From positions 46,872,001 through 46,936,000 of the forward strand of contig CM114272.1 of assembly GCA_050084515.1 (NCBI GenBank): a DNA stretch of 64,000 bases, in the 5' to 3' direction. Both the position numbers and the translations under genes were made by a program. A model generated the notes under the pieces. That model made no database searches. It saw only the letters and a program-made list of their open reading frames with translations, and was not told the DNA's origin. The stretch comes from Blasia pusilla. Lineage: Eukaryota > Marchantiophyta > Marchantiopsida > Blasiales. Shown here one piece after another: positions 48,195 to 58,018 of this stretch (positions within the stretch are counted from its first letter, which is position 1; every line of letters begins with the position of its first letter).

Positions 48195-48712
48195 AAATTC
48201 AACCCGCTGGATCCCAACAGCTTGTGTCAGCGATGTTGCAAATTGTCTAAAAGCGACAGGTTGCAAATTCACCAACAAGTCTCCATTGACTGCAACCTAT
48301 CGGAACCTGACGGGTTGCAAGTAGCACTGCTGTTCCGCATGTTTTTGGAGTGATACAACCCGTTTGAAAGCGACGGGTTGCTCTCATATTACGAACATCT
48401 CAACTCTGAACACGTGTATTCAGTTGTAAGCCAACCATCAAACTCCAACAGTTGGAGGTTCTATCCAGCAAGACGAGCAACCTGTCGGCTTCTGACGGGT
48501 TGCTCATGGCCAAAAAATCCACTAAGAGTTGTAAAACAACCCGTCAAACTCCGACAGGTTGCTGTTTTGTGAGGCCAATAGGCCAAGTTCGGACGGGTTG
48601 GTAATCAGTATGGACTAGTATGACCGGTTGAAAAGCAACCCATCGGACTCCGAAAGGTTGCTCCTCTGCCTAGCCAAATGAGCAACCCGTCGGATCCGGA
48701 CGGGTTGCACAT
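48195..48712. repeat. Second intronic cluster of GCAACCCGTCGGA palindromes
   Basis: At least seven full or partial palindromes lie in the intron 48,159-48,794, for example near 48,287, 48,356, 48,476, 48,536, 48,637 and 48,681. Arms often carry changes that keep one half-site intact (ACCCGTTTGAAAGCGACGGG). The DNA between them is unrelated from copy to copy. Confidence 0.7.
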
Positions 48713-49304
48713 TGTGTCAATAGATAGAGAGTAGACTAGCGGTCTACTAGCTTTTTCTTTCTATTGACATTATTTTCCACCTGCTTGTTCACAGATGGAC
48801 CACTCATTTGTCTACTGCTTTGTGAGGCCCGAGCACAACTTCTAGGTGTTCCAAATCCCGGATCCAGTGGATCCATGCTCCTATGGGTACAGCTTAGATA
48901 GTCTCTACAATTCCCAGGGAATTTACATGCAAGATGGGACCCCCTTCCTTGGAGGAAGGGAGAAGTCACCTGCCTTGATGCAAACACTCATCCAGCTGTG
49001 CTCGAGGCCGGGTGACTTGGTCTTTGACCTAGTGGGCCTATTAGAGGCGAGTATCAGAGGCGCCTCGCACAATGGCAGGAACATTCTCTACCTTGAGGGA
49101 AGGCGAGAACTTTTTGACCTTTGCAAAGAGGCAAAGGCGGATTACGAGAGGCTATTGGGAGTATACAACTCTCCTCCAAAGCCAATAGCTCCAGTTCTAG
49201 AACCACCATTGATAGTGACACCATCGTCACTTCCTACTATTCAAAAAATTGGGAGGGCGAAGCCAACAATAATTTTGGAAGAGCTATCGGACGATGACGA
49301 GTGA

Positions 49305-50199
49305 GTTCAAAGATTTATTGGACCCAGCTTGACTGAAGCGTTTTGGAGTAGGGATTTAGTGCTTTCCAAGGACGGAACACATATTGATACTGAATGGGTG
49401 TAACCTTGCAGAGCATACAAGATTTATTGTTGAGGAAGGCGTTGGGACTCAAATCATGTTACATGGGACCGTTATGGTGTACCTCTCATATTTAGGGTCT
49501 GAATGAAGGGACATGGGTGCATTAGTTCCTCTTGAATCCTAACAGCTATCAACCTTTTGGTTCAATTGTCGTCTCAGTCTGATCACATTTTCTTCTTGAT
49601 GCATACATTTCTTAGTGGCTGAGAGAATGGTGAAACCAAGTTGTCAAACGCACAACAGTCCATGGTATACTTTATGCACCCATTCATGAGCCAACATCAT
49701 CCAATGATGTCATGAAAGTCTTGGGCTACCATCAATGATCAGTGATTTGTTCTGTTGTGGAAAACCCCCTCATGGATGAGTATTGATCGGATGGGATATT
49801 TAATGCCTTTCGCGAGAAGAGTCAACAATCCATAATGTCAACCACATCTTCAGAGAAGTTAAACCTTGAAGGGCATAGGGGACTATTGAGACCATAGTTA
49901 GAGTCTTTATTTGAACCTTTCATTGAGATGAAATTGCTACTTTTGGTCAAATTATCTGCCGATGGTCCTCCAACATTAATACCCCTCTGCCCGACTTATT
50001 GTAGAGCTGGCTTAGACATGCAATGGGAAGAAAATTGGGCTCACACGGAGAGTGATGGAAGGATGTTTGTAGTGGTCTTATGATATCTACTTTTTTTTCC
50101 AAGCCCGCAAAAAGAAGGTTACTTTAGGCCCAAATGTGGTCCACTTGCTACTCTCTTCTAAAGATTTCATGAATTTGAAAGCAAACAAAATTTTCAAAA
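49305..50199. other. 3' flank of the cargo gene; no gene seen
   Basis: About 900 bp of AT-rich sequence follow the cargo stop codon. No supportable reading frame, repeat or palindrome cluster was seen. It probably holds the cargo 3' untranslated region and the subterminal part of the Mutator-like element. Confidence 0.5.
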
Positions 50200-50209
50200 A
50201 TGTCAAAAA

Positions 50210-50323
50210 GTTTTGGAGAGAGGAGGCGGATTCTGCCCCTTTTTTTTAAGAGAGACTCTCCTCTCTTCCTCTCTTCCTCTCTTCCTCTCCTCCCTTATTC
50301 TCTCGTGCCTAAATACCAACCCC
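50210..50323. repeat. Right inverted repeat of the Mutator-like element
   Basis: TTTTTTTTAAGAGAGACTCT, then CCTCTCTTCCTCTCTTCCTC units, then CCAACCCC at the end. It is the inverted counterpart of the left tract at 27,265-27,345 and of the left end of the 522-bp relative (AGAGAGGAAGAGAGGAGAG, then TCTCTCTTAAAAAAAA). Confidence 0.65.
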
Positions 50324-50332
50324 CCACCTTGT

Positions 50333-51435
50333 CGGGCAACTCCAGCTCCTCGTCTCCCAACGGGACCACCTGGTGCATGATCTCTAGGCCCACCCGGACC
50401 AGCTACTCGCTCTGGTGCCCTTTCAGGCCCTCGGTCCGAACATAATTCAGGATGTAAACTGAAACACCTAGCGCATGTATGAGGATACCTCTGACAATAG
50501 TCATACTAATAACCTCCTGGTGCAGCACCATCTCCTCGTGAGCTCGTGATGCCATAGTCAACCTATCTCGGAGTCCACGTTGTTGCACTCGTGGTGCAGA
50601 TAATCGTGAGTGCTCTCGCCCAGAACCCATGGTGGCTACGCTCTCCTTTGCCATGTTGCGCTCAATGATCTCGGTGGTCCTAAAAACATCTACCCAACGT
50701 AGGGGAGGTGTTCATAAGGAGCACCCCCTCCCGCACTCGTGTCCGCAGGGTCTGGTCCAACATTGCGTACCATGACTGGATAGTATGAGCCTCTGTCACC
50801 CCCATAGTCATGTTGATCAACCGGCGCAAGCAAGTGTAAGCCTCACGCAAACTCTTACCGGGGCGCCTCAGGAAGTCGTGGGTGCTCCGCAACTTCTCCG
50901 TCCGTATCCCTTGGTAGCTCGCCTTCAACTGAGCGAAGAACTCAACCACAGGGTTGAACTTGGGACGAACCCGAATAGATGGTGCAACTGCTCCAATGTG
51001 AGTGACCGCTCCTAAAACATCACTAGTGGAAGAGGAAGTAGCCTCTCCTCACTCCTCCTCCTCATCTGGGAACGGCTTCGTCCATGACACATGGTGTGGG
51101 TCGTAGTAGAGTCGCCATGCCTCAATCTTCTGGGCATATCTATGGGAGAACTCATGGTAATCGTCCATGGGTGCCCCCTCTAAATATTGGAACGTACCGT
51201 TCCATGCTGTAAACTGGTTGAACTCTCTAGAGTTCCCGGCCCGTTGTGAGTCACACCAACTCCTAAAATCTACAATGAAGTCGTGTAGCTCTATAGTGCC
51301 TACATCACCCGAAAACCTACGCGGTCCTCTACCCCGGTCGTCCATCCGGTACGCCCAATTGGTAGGACCACTCAATGTATACGGTGGATCACTAACACAC
51401 TCCTCTTTATGCTCCCCCTCGCTTGAAGATGGCAC
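50333..51435 (-). pseudogene. Gag of element B, N-terminal part
   Basis: The capsid homologue of element C: DVGTIELHDFIVDFRSWCDS, MDDYHEFSHRYAQKIEAWRL, then a frame change and LRSTHDFLRRPGKSLREAYT with GVTEAHTIQSWYAMLDQTLR. A G/P/R-rich tail follows (50.45-50.34 kb, VAGPGGPRDHAPGG). There the Mutator-like element interrupts it. Gag resumes at 27,255. The start near 51,435 is the first in-frame Met. Confidence 0.75.
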
Positions 51436-53150
51436 ACAAGGAGATCAAGGTGGGCTCACGTGGAGACCCTCAAAACCTAGCACCACTCCGGGTAAACGCT
51501 CCAGATCCACTACCACGCCTCTCGAAATCCTAAAAGGATGCCGTGATGGCCCTCGTGCCCCTCTCACATGATCATTCTCAATCTTGTGAGTAATCCCTCA
51601 ATCACTCAAAATAAACATGCGGCCCTCAATCTACACTATCTCATTGAGACGTGTGCTATGCGGCAACAAGCACCGTGGTGCGACAAATCAACTGATCTCT
51701 CGTTTCATCGACAAACCATCCTCAACTCTGGACATGCCACACAAGTCTTTGTCCCATTCACCCATACATCATTGGTGGTCCTAGCATTAGCATGAAACCC
51801 AATATCCCAAATAATTTCCCAATATCCAGAAATCCCTCATACGTGCACAGTAAGAGACCACAATCGGTAACGTGACAATAATGTCGATGTCGCTCCTCGG
51901 CAACTGAAAATCTTGACCCCACTCATTTGTGAAGACAACTCCTCCAATCAGCAAGTCGTACTCCTCTTGTACCGATGTTGCTCAAACCTCCTCGATGTGC
52001 GGTGCAGCTCCAGCGGTCCGGTGTAGCACTGGCGATAGGAAAAGGTACAAATGGCAAGGCACTCGGGAATGGGGTGCGACACTGGGTGGCATACCCTCCT
52101 CAATTCGAAATTCACACGCTTTACTGGTAAGTGAAGGAGCGGCTCCACGATCAAGATGGTTCAGTGCGGCCACAAGCGGCACGGCGGGACAATCGGCAAC
52201 GCGTTGCGGCTACGAGCGTCAGGGCACGGTACTCGATCGTCGTCAAGCGGCTACCAATCACAACATAGCATTAAATGAAAACTCAAACACCATAACCCGT
52301 GGTCACCTGCCATCACTAGTTGATGACGAAACTGCAATGACAGTGGCGGGCAAACCAAAGTACGAGGTGGTGGCGCAAGTCAGAGAATCAACGGTGGTCG
52401 TGGAAGACCCTCCACTCTCTAATGGCGAAAATGGCAACTAAAGGGCGGACAACATACGAACGTAGCTGTGAGTAGTGCTAGGCGGCGGTACGTGGCACGC
52501 CAACGGTGGACGATGGACCGTTGATGGTATCGGTTGACCATTGATGGTTGAACGGCGATGGTGACTATGACGGCCAAGGCCGCCGCCGGCGCAGTAGCCG
52601 ATTTAGGGTTTGAACAATTTAACCCTAAAAATTGCCTAGTAATGGTAGTTTTGCAAGATTGACCATAACTTTTTGCTCGCAACTCCAAATTGCGCAAAAT
52701 TTAATTTACAACGTGCAAAGATTCACAATCTACAACAATGTTAAAAAATATTTGGAATTGGACATTTCAGTAAAAACTCACGGGGACTCTCGTAAAGCCC
52801 AATGTCTCTTTCTCCTACACAAAATTTGGTAGCGCTTCTGTGCTGATTTCTCCCAACAAAAATGTAAAACATGTGAGAACACAAATCAGCAAGCTACATG
52901 GTGCTCTTGAGTGCACCAGAATGGAGCAACTTGCCCCCATACTCAGTCCCTATAAAAAATTGGGCATCGCTTCCACGTGCCACTCTTCCACAAGAAAAAT
53001 CGGTAAGGAAACATCACAAGTAAGCGGCTCTTCCTCCGGTGAGCACTCCCATGAACCTCTGAATGGGGAATACCATCCCCAACCTGCAAAATGAGCAAGT
53101 TACTAGCGAGCATCACCATGAAGTTCTCTCACTCACTTATTCTCTCTTTG
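51436..53150 (-). other. Leader of element B; no gene seen
   Basis: About 1.7 kb between A1 and gag, comparable to the 1.1-kb leader of element C. The short open frames have no recognisable content. No clear TGG-type primer binding site was found directly after A1 (minus-strand sequence AAGAGAGAATAAGTGAGTGA). Confidence 0.5.
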
Positions 53151-53668
53151 TAAAATAAGATCCAATCTCTCTCACAACACCATAGTTCTCACATGTGTGC
53201 ACTCTCATATGTCTCTCTCAATGTCAAACCAAACCCAATCTCCTAATGAGAGGCTTGGGTTACACACACAAGGCAAGCAAGACCATAGCTCCGTTGCCTC
53301 ATGCCAAGAGGTTCAACAAAGAGAGAATGAGCTCTCAAGCTCTCTCTCCTTGAGGTATACGCCTCCCCTCTCCCAAACTCTCTCCATGGTAACCTATGCT
53401 CCCAAGTCACCTCCTTGGCTCTTGACCTGATGTAGGAGGTCAAGGTCCACTTACCAAAAATATAAAGTCGATCATATACTCAAAATATTTATTACCTAAA
53501 ATAGTAAGTTCCCTAATATGGCTCCAAATGAGCCGAAACGAAGGGGAAACTTGCTCTCTCAGGTTTCCCGGGGCCTCTGCAGATCATCCTTGATCTACTG
53601 AGCCTATCCTCCACTACTCACAAAGACGCTCTACTAGATCTCACCGATGTATATTAAGAGATGTGACA
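53151..53668 (-). repeat. Element B 5' terminus: repeat A1
   Basis: Minus-strand start TGTCACATCTC, end CTTATTTTA. It matches A2 (20,543-21,059) over its whole length with scattered substitutions. The B segment is missing on this side. It abuts element A's protease codons (INIMT) directly. Confidence 0.8.
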
Positions 53669-56265
53669 TCGTTGTCATGATGTTGATCCCACTTTTGGAA
53701 TCTGTAGGCACCTTCTTGATGGTATGCCCTTCAATTTCAACCTCTACTTCCGGCGCACCAAGGTCTTCAACTTTTATGCAGAATAGATCCACCACTGGGA
53801 GTTTCCTTGCTCCTGCCTTCTTGTGACGTCCAACCTTCCAACATTGGAGAATTTTCCCATAAATGGGATTATCCATAAGTAATTGCAATAAGGATATATT
53901 TGTTGGGCTGACAGCCAAATCCTTTAGCAAGTCGTAAGCTTCCATCACCAATGGGGAAGCCAGCGAGTCTCCATTTTTACTTCTTTGTGCTTGTGTAAGG
54001 GTCATGGTGCGAAGACTCCCCTTGCTTGCTCTTCTTGAACTTGGTTAGGGACTTGCTCCTCTATTTCCAGATGGGAGTACTTCGGATGATTACGATAAAA
54101 AATCGGGTCCTCATTACCTTTCAAAATAGCTTTCCCCGCTCCGTACGTCTCAACCGCTTTCATCGTAGCCGAAACACTTCAAGAAGATGAAGACTCTGGG
54201 GTCTTCGCCCTCACAGTTTTCTTCTTAGTCTTGGACCTAGTTTCCACTGTGAAGACCTCTTTGAGAAGGTCCTCGGGCCAATCTAAAGACTCTTCGTCAA
54301 TCTTGGTTGCATGGTCTCCTTCCTTAATTGTTACCTTCCTTGGCATCCTTGGTGAGGTAACTTCTTCCACATGCACTACCTGCATATTAACATCATTCTT
54401 TGTTTCAGTGGGTGCCGGTGGGGTGGTGACATATTTGACCAAAATCCAAGGCCCTTGAGGTTCCGGACACTCCACCGAAATGTGTCCCCCCTTCTTGTAA
54501 TTACCACACATGGGATTCAACCCCACTGGTCTCTTTGGGTTGGGGAAATTGTTTGCCCAGTGATTGGCTGCCCCATAATTATAGCAATAATTTCTTTTGA
54601 TAGGTGGGGTGAATGCTCCGGGTCCTATGATCTGACGTAGGGGCCCCTACTCTCCATATTCAGGTAGCACGTATCTAGGGATCCGGCTACAAGAAGTACT
54701 AGCCCTACAAATTTCCTAAACCGCATAGCATCCCTAACATGGGTCCGCTTAATACCATCCCTCTTCCCTTGAGGGTTCTTCTTGCATTAACGTAAGTCTC
54801 GTTGCAATGGGCACTCCCGCACTATATGCCCTTGAGTCCCACAAGCATTGCACCATATGTTAGGCCACATAAGACCTGGCCTTCTTCAAGGGTCTTTTTG
54901 GGCTGCCAAGTGTACTTTTAATTCGTCCATTTGCTTTGTCAATTCACTGATGGTGGATTTATCCCCATCCTTCTCAGTCTAACGGGCAAGACTAACAGAC
55001 TTACGGCTCTCTGTTTTCGCGCTCTGGTCCTTACATTCCTTTCCCAAAGACGAAGACCATCTTGGGCATCTTGATTTCTTCTTCTTCTTGCCTTTGGAGT
55101 CTTCCATAGACTCTTAGTCTTTGCTGCTAGTGCTGCCTACTGAGGTATCCAAAGAGTCGGAAGAATGCGAAGACTCTTTTGATGAAGAGCTTGTCCGCTT
55201 CCTATGATGTCTCTTCTTTTGCGTCCTCCTGGACTTCTCTGAGGCGTCGTAAGCTTCTGCAGAGGCAATGACAGTTGCTCATGAGTCACATGCTGCCCCC
55301 TGCGACAGTAGCGATCCATCTCCTTGGATAAACCCGACACATACCAATCCACCAACTATGATATAGTGGTGTGCTCCATCTTACCAGCCAAGCTGTGAAA
55401 CCTTTGAGTGTACTCTCTCAAAGTATCTTTCTTCCTTCTTTTAAGATCACGAAGCTTCATAAGCAGGCAATCATGAAATTCTAGGTCCCAAAACTCATGA
55501 AGAAACGCCTTGAACAGGGTCTTCTAAGTTTCCAAGTGCTCTACGTCTATCCCCTCATACCACTAAATGGCATGCTTCTTTAAGAGTCCAGGAAAGACTC
55601 TAAGAAGATCTTCCTATGATCCTTCTCCATTTTCTTTTGCTACATGGGTAGACTCCAGAATAAAGTAATCCGCATCATCTCTCTTGCTTCCCTCAAAGGT
55701 GGGATATCTCAACAGCGACTTGCGTGGTTGTGCCATTGGCGATTCACTGTCTTTGCTACTGAGAGGACTTCGCCACCTGATGGAAAAGACACGTCCCTTG
55801 TGGTACTGTTATTTTCCTCTCTGTCAAGGCGGTTGTGGTAAGATTGATCCCACTCCTCTTCTAGGTTTGACTTTGGCGGTGAATGAGGTTCCGGACACTT
55901 CTTGTAATTACCACACAGGGGATTCAACCCCACTGATCTCTTTGGGTTGGGGCAGTTGTTTGCCCATTGATCGGCTGCCCCACAATTATAGCAAAAACTT
56001 CTTTTGATAGGTGGAGTGAATGCTGCAGGTCCCATGATCTAACGTAGGGGCCTCTACTCTCCATATTCAGGCGGCACGTATGTGGGTGAATTTGTAGGCG
56101 TAGGCGACTTCCTCCTTTCTCGTCTTTGCCTAGTAGGATTTGGATGAAGAGGGGAAGGGTTCTTCGCTGGTGTCCTAGCGGTCTCCAATCACTTCGCTCT
56201 TCTCTTTCTTTTCTTTGTCGCTCGAATCTTTGCTTGCGCGTTTCAATGCTTCTTTCCCGATCCAT
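53669..56265 (-). pseudogene. Gag and protease N-terminus of element A
   Basis: Minus strand: an Arg/Glu-rich start (ETRKQRFERQRKEREERSDW), a first zinc knuckle (CYNCGAADQWANNC, near 55,985), then the capsid domain (about 55.6-55.2 kb; LFKAFLHEFWDLEFHDCLLM and TLREYTQRFHSLAGKME) as in Retrotrans_gag proteins. Further knuckles follow (CNACGTQGHIVREC near 54,850; MCGNYKKGGHISVEC near 54,500). Protease starts in 54,005-53,669 with VEIEGHTIKK, then VPTDSKSGINIM. The catalytic DSG is now DSK, which fits GGA changed to AAA. Element B is inserted right after INIMT. The segment around the first knuckle (55,893-56,085) is repeated at 54,462-54,690. Many stops and frame changes are present. Confidence 0.7.
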
Positions 56266-56485
56266 CCAAAACTTCCAAAGATCTTAAACGTCTCACCCTG
56301 CACACGAGGCTCCACTCCATGGGAATGAAGACTCTTCGAATGAGCTACTTAGTTCCACGGTACCTTCTGCGCAGGATGATCCTCCGCTAGCAGTACCCGT
56401 CTTTCACCAAGTGGAGATCCTACCACTCGTTCTACTCCCATACCCCACTCTCTTGCTACCTCTCCTTGCTTGGGAGATCTAGTGA

Positions 56486-56503
56486 TTCTTGGCAGCGGCG
56501 CCA
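56486..56503 (-). promoter_or_regulatory. Primer binding site of element A
   Basis: Minus-strand TGGCGCCGCTGCCAAGAA. TGGCGCCGTTGCC is the usual site complementary to tRNA-Asp in Athila/Tat-type plant elements. One base differs here. It separates the 5' LTR from gag. Confidence 0.65.
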
Positions 56504-58018
56504 AAATTCCCTTACATATTTCCTTATATAATGTATAACTCAAGGAAAAAGATACTCTTTCTATCGCAAAGAGTACTAAGTTCGTTCCTAAGAGACCACT
56601 GTTTCTTGAGTAAAGAGAGGTTTTATAAAGAATATCTAGAATGAAATCCTTCTTCACTAAAATGCTTCACTAACTACAACGACACTGTCTTACAAGTACA
56701 AAAGAATAAAAGGCTTTTCTTTCCTCTTTGAAAAGACTCTTCTCAAGTGCACACAAAGACTCTTGCGAATCTTGAATAACAAAGCTCCGCGAAGACCTCA
56801 AAGAGACCTAAAAAATGACAGCTCATCCTACTTTTAGAATTAAATCTGTCATGGCAAGTTACTCACTGTCTAACAGCTTTACTATGATTCTTCTTGATTA
56901 TCTTCTCAAATTCTAAAACTACAAGACTCAACTCTCATCTCTACTACAGCCCAATAGGATCCACATTCAATTCCGCACCTTAGAAAGAATGAGAGAAGAC
57001 CCTTTTTCTACATCAAAGAGTGGAAAGAACTAGAAAAATATTACAAGCTTCAGAGAGAAAAAGACTCTTCAGCTTGGATCATCCCTCAACCACGCTTCCT
57101 ACACACTCACCAAGACTGTTGGTACTCAAGATACACGGAACAGTATTGAGGAATTCAAGACACAAGGGAATGATCCCGTCTTCTTCTTATTTACTCTTTA
57201 AATAGTCTTTTATAATCCTTGATTGATCTTCCTATTCTAATCTAGATTCCTAACTGCTAATCCTAACCTACTCTATTCAGATTCTCCAACCCTTCATCTT
57301 CCTAAGTTAGTTGGTTGCCTTGGCGTTTTATTTCCGCTCCCTCTTAACCACTGCGTCGCTCAATTTCCGGCTTCCAAAACCGTCACGACGGTTCAGTCTT
57401 TGCAGTCTTTGCGCTCTTCGCATTCTTTGTAGTCTTTCTCTTTGCAATCCTATCTTCATATTCTTATCTTTGCGCGAAGACTCTTATCCTTGTGCCACCG
57501 CAAAGAGTTCTCCTTTCTACTTTCTTTCACTCCGCTGTCTTCAAAACATTTCCTATCTTTCTATCCCTATTCTTAATACAATTTTTTGCTTTCTAAAGAC
57601 TCTTTGACTACTTCTACTTCTTCCTCTTCCTTCTTAGAGTTCTTAGACTCTGCTCTTTGTTCTTTGCACCTAGTCTTCGCACAAAGACTATCTTCAGCCT
57701 TCTTTACAAAGAAGATTTTTCTCAGTCTTCGTTGATAGCCTTTTACACTGTTATTATTGTGGTCTTTTCTTACGAAGCACCCGCGCTTCTTCTTCCGACT
57801 TATTTTCACTCTTTTACACAATTCTAACTCGTCCAAGAAAGTCCTTAATCTTCTAACATCCCTTGTCCTCTCATCACTGTTCTGTCAATCACTCTGCACA
57901 CAATTTTGGTAAAGTAAGGCTCATTACTTCCGGAATTGAGTCTTTAGTCCTTGCTCAAGGAAGACTTCTATACAAAACTTGATCTTTGGGTCAAAATTTA
58001 AAAAACGTGGGCACTACA
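56504..58018 (-). repeat. 5' LTR of element A
   Basis: About 1.5 kb from TGTAGTGCCCACG (58,018) to the primer binding site. The first 276 bp match the 3' remnant at 14,505-14,779. The remaining part is rich in CTTT/TCTT (AAAGAC on the minus strand). The 3' end is set by the primer site and does not show a clear CA. Confidence 0.6.

Larger units (their letters stand above)
42935..49304 (+). pseudogene. Cargo gene of the Mutator-like element: large protein with N4/N6 DNA methylase-like C-terminus
   Basis: Readable exons: 42,935-43,573 (ATG in good context; lysine/glutamate-rich coiled coil), 43,663-44,133 (IASYVDSFPLFYVQPYDEHG), about 46,109-48,158, and 48,795-49,304. Introns are GT/AG and packed with GCAACCCGTCGGA palindromes. 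The middle starts with a Cys/His-containing segment (CKIVTEGNVTHHWIHDC). The C-terminal 300 residues resemble a beta-class methylase. VDLLIANFPS (47,868) stands at the DPPY position, followed by FADTYLSDSGCFLVP. EKSPALMQTLIQLCSRPGDL leads into VFDLVGLLEASI (49,011-49,055), then GRNILYLEGRRELFDLC, the FxGxG SAM-binding region. Key residues differ (no DPPY, no GxG), so it is degenerate or a non-catalytic derivative. Stops: 43,088 TAG, 47,036 TGA, 47,051 TAG, 47,458 TAA, 47,910 TGA and 48,843 TAG, plus a frameshift near 43,740. Alternatively the fold call is wrong. Confidence 0.5.
27265..50323. mobile_element. Mutator-like element carrying a transposase and a methylase-like cargo gene
   Basis: The unit sits in element B's gag. 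The flanks, in B orientation, are ACAAGGTGG at 50,332-50,324 and ATAGGGTGG at 27,264-27,256. They match at 7 of 9 positions, the two differences being transitions, as expected for a 9-bp Mutator-type target duplication. Both ends carry inverted purine-rich tracts of GAGAGGAAGAGAGG type. Inside, a minus-strand transposase gene occupies the left (27.7-31.3 kb) and a plus-strand cargo gene the right (42.9-49.3 kb), transcribed divergently. Element C (31,450-41,451) later split the middle. Without C the unit is about 13 kb, large for a Mutator-like element. The exact outermost bases are uncertain because the inverted repeats are imperfect there. Confidence 0.6.
20416..53668 (-). mobile_element. 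Element B: Ty3-type element with DNA methyltransferase and PHD finger, split by a Mutator-like element
   Basis: Minus-strand order: terminal repeat A1 (53,668-53,151), leader, gag, the Mutator-like insertion (50,323-27,265), gag C-terminus, protease, DNMT3-like methyltransferase, RT/RNase H, integrase, PHD finger, polypurine tract, then B1-A2-B2 (21,190-20,416). Internal length without nested DNA is about 9-10 kb. The insertion lies in element A's protease codons. No perfect target duplication is left. The flanks are AACGA before A1 and GAGCA after B2, but element A reads in frame if ACGA had been duplicated and one of two adjacent ACGACA units was later lost. The coding regions carry many stops and frameshifts, so the copy is inactive. 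Confidence 0.7.
14505..58018 (-). mobile_element. Element A: Ty3-type LTR retrotransposon, split by element B
   Basis: Read on the minus strand from right to left, the order is 5' LTR (58,018-56,504), primer binding site, gag with CCHC knuckles, protease, then element B, then the rest of protease, reverse transcriptase, RNase H, integrase, a 3' extra ORF, a polypurine tract and a truncated 3' LTR. Gag before protease before RT before integrase defines Ty3/gypsy. The protease reading frame resumes correctly across B: INIMT at 53.67 kb continues in frame into EQIA at 20.41 kb. The integrase has a GPY/F-type C-terminus and no chromodomain was seen. The extra ORF after integrase and a tRNA-Asp-like primer site recall Athila/Tat lineages, but I cannot assign the clade. 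All coding parts carry stops, so this copy is dead. Confidence 0.75.

Noticed and set aside
20416-53668. Classifying elements B and C as DIRS/PAT-type tyrosine-recombinase retroelements because of the split repeats
   Set aside because: The coding part has an aspartic protease and an HHCC/DDE integrase with the Ty3 order. No tyrosine recombinase was seen.
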